In this document: positions 6,939-8,924 of the stretch, piece by piece
Position numbering within the stretch: position 1 is the first letter of the stretch
Layout: each line of letters begins with the position of its first letter
Origin: Pseudomonadota bacterium
GTDB taxonomy: Bacteria > Pseudomonadota > Alphaproteobacteria > Rhizobiales > Rhizobiaceae
Direction of reading: 5' to 3'
Length of the DNA: 8,924 nt
Assembly: GCA_023419995.1 (NCBI GenBank)
Contig: JAEZXF010000211.1
Coordinates: 1-8,924, forward strand
Notes under the pieces: generated by a model
Told to the model about the DNA's origin: nothing
Seen by the model: the letters and a program-made list of their open reading frames with translations, nothing else
Database searches by the model: none
Translations under genes and position numbers: made by a program

Positions 6939-7493
6939 CTAGCGCGCCTCGCCGTCCCGGTCATCCCGGCCCTTGGCCGACGCGGGTGCGATCTGTTCGC
7001 GCAGCTCGGGATTGACCATGCCCTTGAGGAAGCGCTCGACCGCCTCGCGGTCGGCCGGCGCCGCATCGGCGAGCGCGGCGGCGATGCGGTGGGTCTGCGG
7101 CGTCGCCAGCGCCCCGGCCAGCTCGCGGCCCCTGTCGGTGGTGTAGAGCTCCCGCTGGCGGCGGTCGCGCGGGCCCTGCACCTGGACGATGTATCCGCCG
7201 TCGATCAGCTCCTTGAGCACGCGGGCGAGGCTCTGCTTGGTGATCTTCAGCACGTCGAGCAGCTCGGCCACGGTCAGGCCGGGCCGGCGGTTGACGAAGT
7301 GGACGACCCGGTGATGCGCCCGGCCGAAGCCGTACTCCGCGAGGATCTTGTCCGGGTCCGAGGTGAAGTCGCGGTAGGCGAAGAAGAAGAGCTCGATGAT
7401 GGTGAAGTCGATGTCGGCCTCGCCGGCGGGCGGGGTCCCGATCGGCTCGGTGTTGCGGTCGCTTGCTTTCGCTGTGGTCGTGTCGCCTGTCAT
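6939..7493 (-). CDS. MarR-family winged-helix regulator, PetP-like
   Basis: A 184-residue transcription factor. After a loose N-terminal arm (1-27), helices at about 28-70 lead into the winged helix: GLTVAELLDVLKITKQSLARVL (72-93, helix-turn-helix with recognition helix KQSLARVLKEL) and the wing VQVQGPRDRRQRELYTTDRG (103-122), with the Asp110-Arg111 pair typical of MarR. The C-terminal region (123-150) should complete the dimer interface; the charged tail is probably disordered. No better start lies upstream. The Shine-Dalgarno is weak (AGACAG). It is the first gene of the three-gene operon and ends one base before a possible start of the response regulator. A palindrome overlaps its predicted -10 box, which suggests autoregulation. 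The ligand is unknown. Confidence 0.9.
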   Translation of the reverse strand: MTGDTTTAKASDRNTEPIGTPPAGEADIDFTIIELFFFAYRDFTSDPDKILAEYGFGRAHHRVVHFVNRRPGLTVAELLDVLKITKQSLARVLKELIDGGYIVQVQGPRDRRQRELYTTDRGRELAGALATPQTHRIAAALADAAPADREAVERFLKGMVNPELREQIAPASAKGRDDRDGEAR

Positions 7494-7523
7494 ATCGTTC
7501 TGTCTGGGCTGTACCAGTCCGAT

Positions 7524-7546
7524 TTATGTCAGTGTTATTGACATAA
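7524..7546. promoter_or_regulatory. Palindromic operator candidate between the MarR gene and ilvE
   Basis: TTATGTCA (7524-7531) and TGACATAA (7539-7546) form a perfect 8-base inverted repeat around a 7-base spacer. The total of 23 bases, centre at 7535, suits a winged-helix dimer. It overlaps the predicted -10 of the MarR operon and the predicted -35 of ilvE. It is strikingly AT-rich for this genome. The neighbouring MarR protein is the obvious candidate ligand (inference). Confidence 0.6.
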
Positions 7547-7566
7547 TTTAGACCGGATAGTAATTT
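7538..7566 (+). promoter_or_regulatory. Predicted ilvE promoter
   Basis: A perfect TTGACA (7538-7543), 17 bases, then TAATTT (7561-7566), a weaker -10. The -35 lies inside the right arm of the palindrome. A second perfect TTGACA sits at 7567-7572, 29 bases on, but has no good -10 at the right distance; it could be an extra half-site. Transcription from the first pair would start near 7573 and give a leader of about 170 bases. Confidence 0.4.
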
Positions 7567-7573
7567 TTGACAA
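7545..7573 (-). promoter_or_regulatory. Predicted promoter of the MarR-regulator-kinase operon
   Basis: Read on the minus strand, TTGTCA (7573-7568) and TAAATT (7550-7545) are separated by exactly 17 bases, a good sigma-70-type match. Transcription would start near 7538, leaving a leader of about 45 bases before the ATG at 7493. The -10 box overlaps the right arm of the palindrome, as expected for a repressed promoter. Confidence 0.5.
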
Positions 7574-7742
7574 TCTTGCCGGCTGATTGCGCACGATCAT
7601 GAAAGGAGGCGGAATTTTCTGCCGTTGATTCCTTCAATCCGTCTCGCAAACGGCGTAGATTTGTGGTTTCGCGCCTCCGGTTAGCGGAGCGTGGGCTGCG
7701 CGTCCAATGAAATCAGGGCTTTTGGCCCCTAGGGAGAAATAA
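7573..7742 (+). promoter_or_regulatory. Long structured leader of ilvE, possible cis-acting RNA
   Basis: If ilvE starts near 7573, its 5' leader holds GGAGGCG (7605-7611), which can pair with CGCCTCC (7672-7678). Inside that loop, GCCGTT (7621-7626) pairs with AACGGC (7649-7654). CTCCG (7675-7679) can instead pair with CGGAG (7685-7689), so the two long-range folds exclude each other. Two tiny frames exist: ATG 7599 to TGA 7628 (nine codons) and TTG 7625 to TAG 7684 (19 codons, with two Ile, three Leu counting the first TTG, and one Val). The first contains an SD-like AAAGGAGG, but that motif is not well spaced for the second. The ribosome binding site of ilvE itself, GGAG (7733-7736), lies six bases before its ATG. 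I match no known riboswitch here. Confidence 0.35.
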
Positions 7743-8633
7743 ATGGCATCCGTTCCTTTCGACCAGCTCGATGGTCATATCTGGATGAACGGCGAATTCG
7801 TCAAATGGGCGGACGCCAAGATTCATGTGCTGACTCACGGCCTCCACTATGCCAGCGCGGTGTTCGAGGGCGAGCGGGCCTATGGCGGCGAGATCTTCAA
7901 GCTGACCGAGCATACGCAGCGGCTGCACGATTCGGCCACCATCCTCGGCTTCAAGATCCCCTATTCGGTTGCCGAGATCGACCAGGCCTGCCGCGACCTG
8001 CTCAAGATGCAGGGCTTCACCGACGCCTATGTGCGCCCGATCGCCTGGCGCGGCTCGGAGATGATGGGCGTGTCGGCGCAGAACAACCGCATCAACTGCG
8101 CCATCGCCATCTGGCAGTGGCCGAGCTACTTCGATCCCGAGCAGCGCCTGAAGGGCATCCGCCTCGACGTGGCCGAGTACCGCCGGCCCGATCCGCGCAC
8201 CGCGCCGTCGAAGTCCAAGGCCGCCGGCCTCTACATGATCTGCACGCTGTCCAAGCATGCGGCCGAGTCCAAGGGCTATGCCGACGCGATGATGCTCGAC
8301 TGGCGCGGCCAGGTCGCTGAGGCCACCGGCGCCAACATCTTCTTCGTCAAGGACGGCAAGCTGCACACGCCGAAGCCCGACTGCTTCCTCGACGGCATCA
8401 CCCGCCGCACCGTGATCGACCTCGCCAAGCGGCGCGGCATCGAAGTCGACGAGCGGGCGATCATGCCGGAGGAACTCGCGGGCTTCGAGCAGGCCTTCCT
8501 GTGCGGCACCGCGGCCGAGGTCACCCCGGTGGCCGAGATCGGCCAGTGGACGTTCACGGTCGGCGACATCACCAAGACGCTGATGAACGACTACATGGCC
8601 GAGGTGCAGCCCAAGCGCGCCGCCGCCGAGTAA
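7743..8633 (+). CDS. ilvE: Branched-chain amino acid aminotransferase (IlvE)
   Basis: A 296-residue PLP-dependent fold type IV (class IV) aminotransferase. It moves the amino group between glutamate and the keto acids of Leu, Ile and Val (last step of synthesis or first of breakdown), in the cytoplasm. Seen are HGLHYASAVFEGERAYGG (residues 32-49), VRPIAWRG (97-104), the PLP-binding Lys159 in APSKSKAAGLYM, Glu193 in GQVAEATGANIFF, the DGITRRTVIDLA segment (217-228), and GTAAEVTPV (255-263), the phosphate-binding and C-terminal signature. The length is normal. The ATG follows GGAG at six bases. It is divergent from the MarR operon, with a shared palindrome between the two, and has its own strong terminator, so it is probably monocistronic. 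A D-amino acid transaminase or 4-amino-4-deoxychorismate lyase is less likely, given the length and IlvE-like blocks. Confidence 0.95.
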   Translation: MASVPFDQLDGHIWMNGEFVKWADAKIHVLTHGLHYASAVFEGERAYGGEIFKLTEHTQRLHDSATILGFKIPYSVAEIDQACRDLLKMQGFTDAYVRPIAWRGSEMMGVSAQNNRINCAIAIWQWPSYFDPEQRLKGIRLDVAEYRRPDPRTAPSKSKAAGLYMICTLSKHAAESKGYADAMMLDWRGQVAEATGANIFFVKDGKLHTPKPDCFLDGITRRTVIDLAKRRGIEVDERAIMPEELAGFEQAFLCGTAAEVTPVAEIGQWTFTVGDITKTLMNDYMAEVQPKRAAAE

Positions 8634-8677
8634 GCCGGCGAAGGTAGCTGCGGCCCGCCCGCCGGCAACGAAAGGCG

Positions 8678-8713
8678 AAAACGACCCGCCGCGGACGCGA
8701 GGCGGGTCGTTTT
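8678..8713 (+). terminator. Strong intrinsic terminator of ilvE
   Basis: AAAACGACCCGCC (8678-8690) and GGCGGGTCGTTTT (8701-8713) form a perfect 13-base stem around a 10-base loop, starting 44 bases after the ilvE stop. The GC-rich core runs into TTTT and then GCTTT. The A run on the left arm would also make it work on the minus strand. Confidence 0.88.
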
Positions 8714-8771
8714 GCTTTCGCCGGACACGCGCATGTTTTCTGCTGTTGTCCACAGCGAAGCGCGATCTCCT

Positions 8772-8800
8772 TTGACTTTGGTCAATTTTCGGCATTCCAT
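8772..8800 (+). promoter_or_regulatory. Possible promoter with overlapping palindrome for the right-edge gene
   Basis: TTGACT (8772-8777) and TTCCAT (8795-8800), spaced 17 bases, are a modest sigma-70-type pair ahead of the gene at 8845. The -35 overlaps a perfect 5-base inverted repeat, TTGAC-TTTG-GTCAA (8772-8785), which could be an operator. Both calls are weak because the -10 match is poor. Confidence 0.3.
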
Positions 8801-8844
8801 CCATGTCGCCGGCCCGCGGAGTCGGCTTTATCGGAGGGAATAAG

Positions 8845-8924
8845 GTGGACGCTCTTCTTCCAATCATCATTCAGGTCATCTCGGGTGTCGTCGGCGGCCA
8901 GGCCGTGGGCGCGGCCCTCAAGAC
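8845..8924 (+). CDS. Small hydrophobic Gly-rich protein, N-terminus only
   Basis: The first 26 residues of a gene cut by the right edge. They read MDALLPIIIQVISG then VVGGQAVGAALK, a hydrophobic, Gly/Val/Ala-rich start with GG steps. I recall short uncharacterised alphaproteobacterial proteins with this kind of start followed by further glycine-rich repeats, but I cannot name a family. The GTG start is chosen because GGAGG (8833-8837) lies seven bases upstream; an in-frame ATG at 8803 would add 14 residues but has no ribosome binding site. It is separated from ilvE by a strong terminator and so has its own transcription unit. A membrane or membrane-associated location is likely. Confidence 0.6.
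   Translation, partial: MDALLPIIIQVISGVVGGQAVGAALK

Noticed and set aside
8746..8754. TTGTCCACA, one base off a DnaA box
   Set aside because: A single near-match; about two are expected by chance in the window, and nothing else suggests an origin here.
7713..8870. 385-codon minus-strand frame opposite ilvE
   Set aside because: It is fully antisense to a well-supported ilvE and spans its terminator; composition is that of a shadow.

Overview
The window looks like an ordinary chromosomal stretch from a GC-rich alphaproteobacterium, most likely of the order Hyphomicrobiales (Rhizobiales; Phyllobacteriaceae/Mesorhizobium-like). This is inferred from the protein families (Lgt, MidA, UbiK, YbjN-domain protein, CsaA, a MarR + OmpR-type regulator + sensor kinase set, IlvE), from uniform high-GC codon use, and from the gene order. 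I see no rRNA, tRNA, CRISPR array, transposase, integrase or clear compositional break. Long open frames opposite or across the real genes are high-GC shadows.

Layout. Bases 1-2392 (minus strand) hold an operon read right to left: lgt (prolipoprotein diacylglyceryl transferase, TTG start), a MidA-type methyltransferase overlapping lgt by 4 bases, and pgeF (cut by the left edge). Divergent from it, bases 2561-4727 (plus strand) carry ubiK, a 340-base structured gap, a YbjN-domain gene, csaA (tRNA-binding protein) and a small P-loop ATPase of unknown job. The ATPase gene ends tail to tail, with a 4-base overlap, on a minus-strand signalling operon (4724-7493) transcribed as MarR regulator, OmpR-family response regulator, membrane sensor histidine kinase. 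Divergent from that operon is ilvE (7743-8633), closed by a strong intrinsic terminator. The right edge cuts a small hydrophobic glycine-rich protein that starts at 8845.

How the parts may work together. The first two operons combine lipoprotein maturation, complex I assembly (MidA family), ubiquinone synthesis (UbiK) and translation or envelope housekeeping. The MarR/response-regulator pair resembles PetP/PetR of Rhodobacter capsulatus, here with its own kinase. The most interesting non-coding DNA is the 249-base gap between the MarR gene and ilvE. A perfect 8-base inverted repeat overlaps the predicted -10 of the MarR operon and the predicted -35 of ilvE, which suggests one operator serving both directions. 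It is followed by a predicted ~170-base ilvE leader with competing hairpins. A second possible RNA control element is a 15-base hairpin that buries the ribosome binding site of the YbjN-domain gene.

I did not find a wholly new system. The regulatory DNA is the part most worth a second look.
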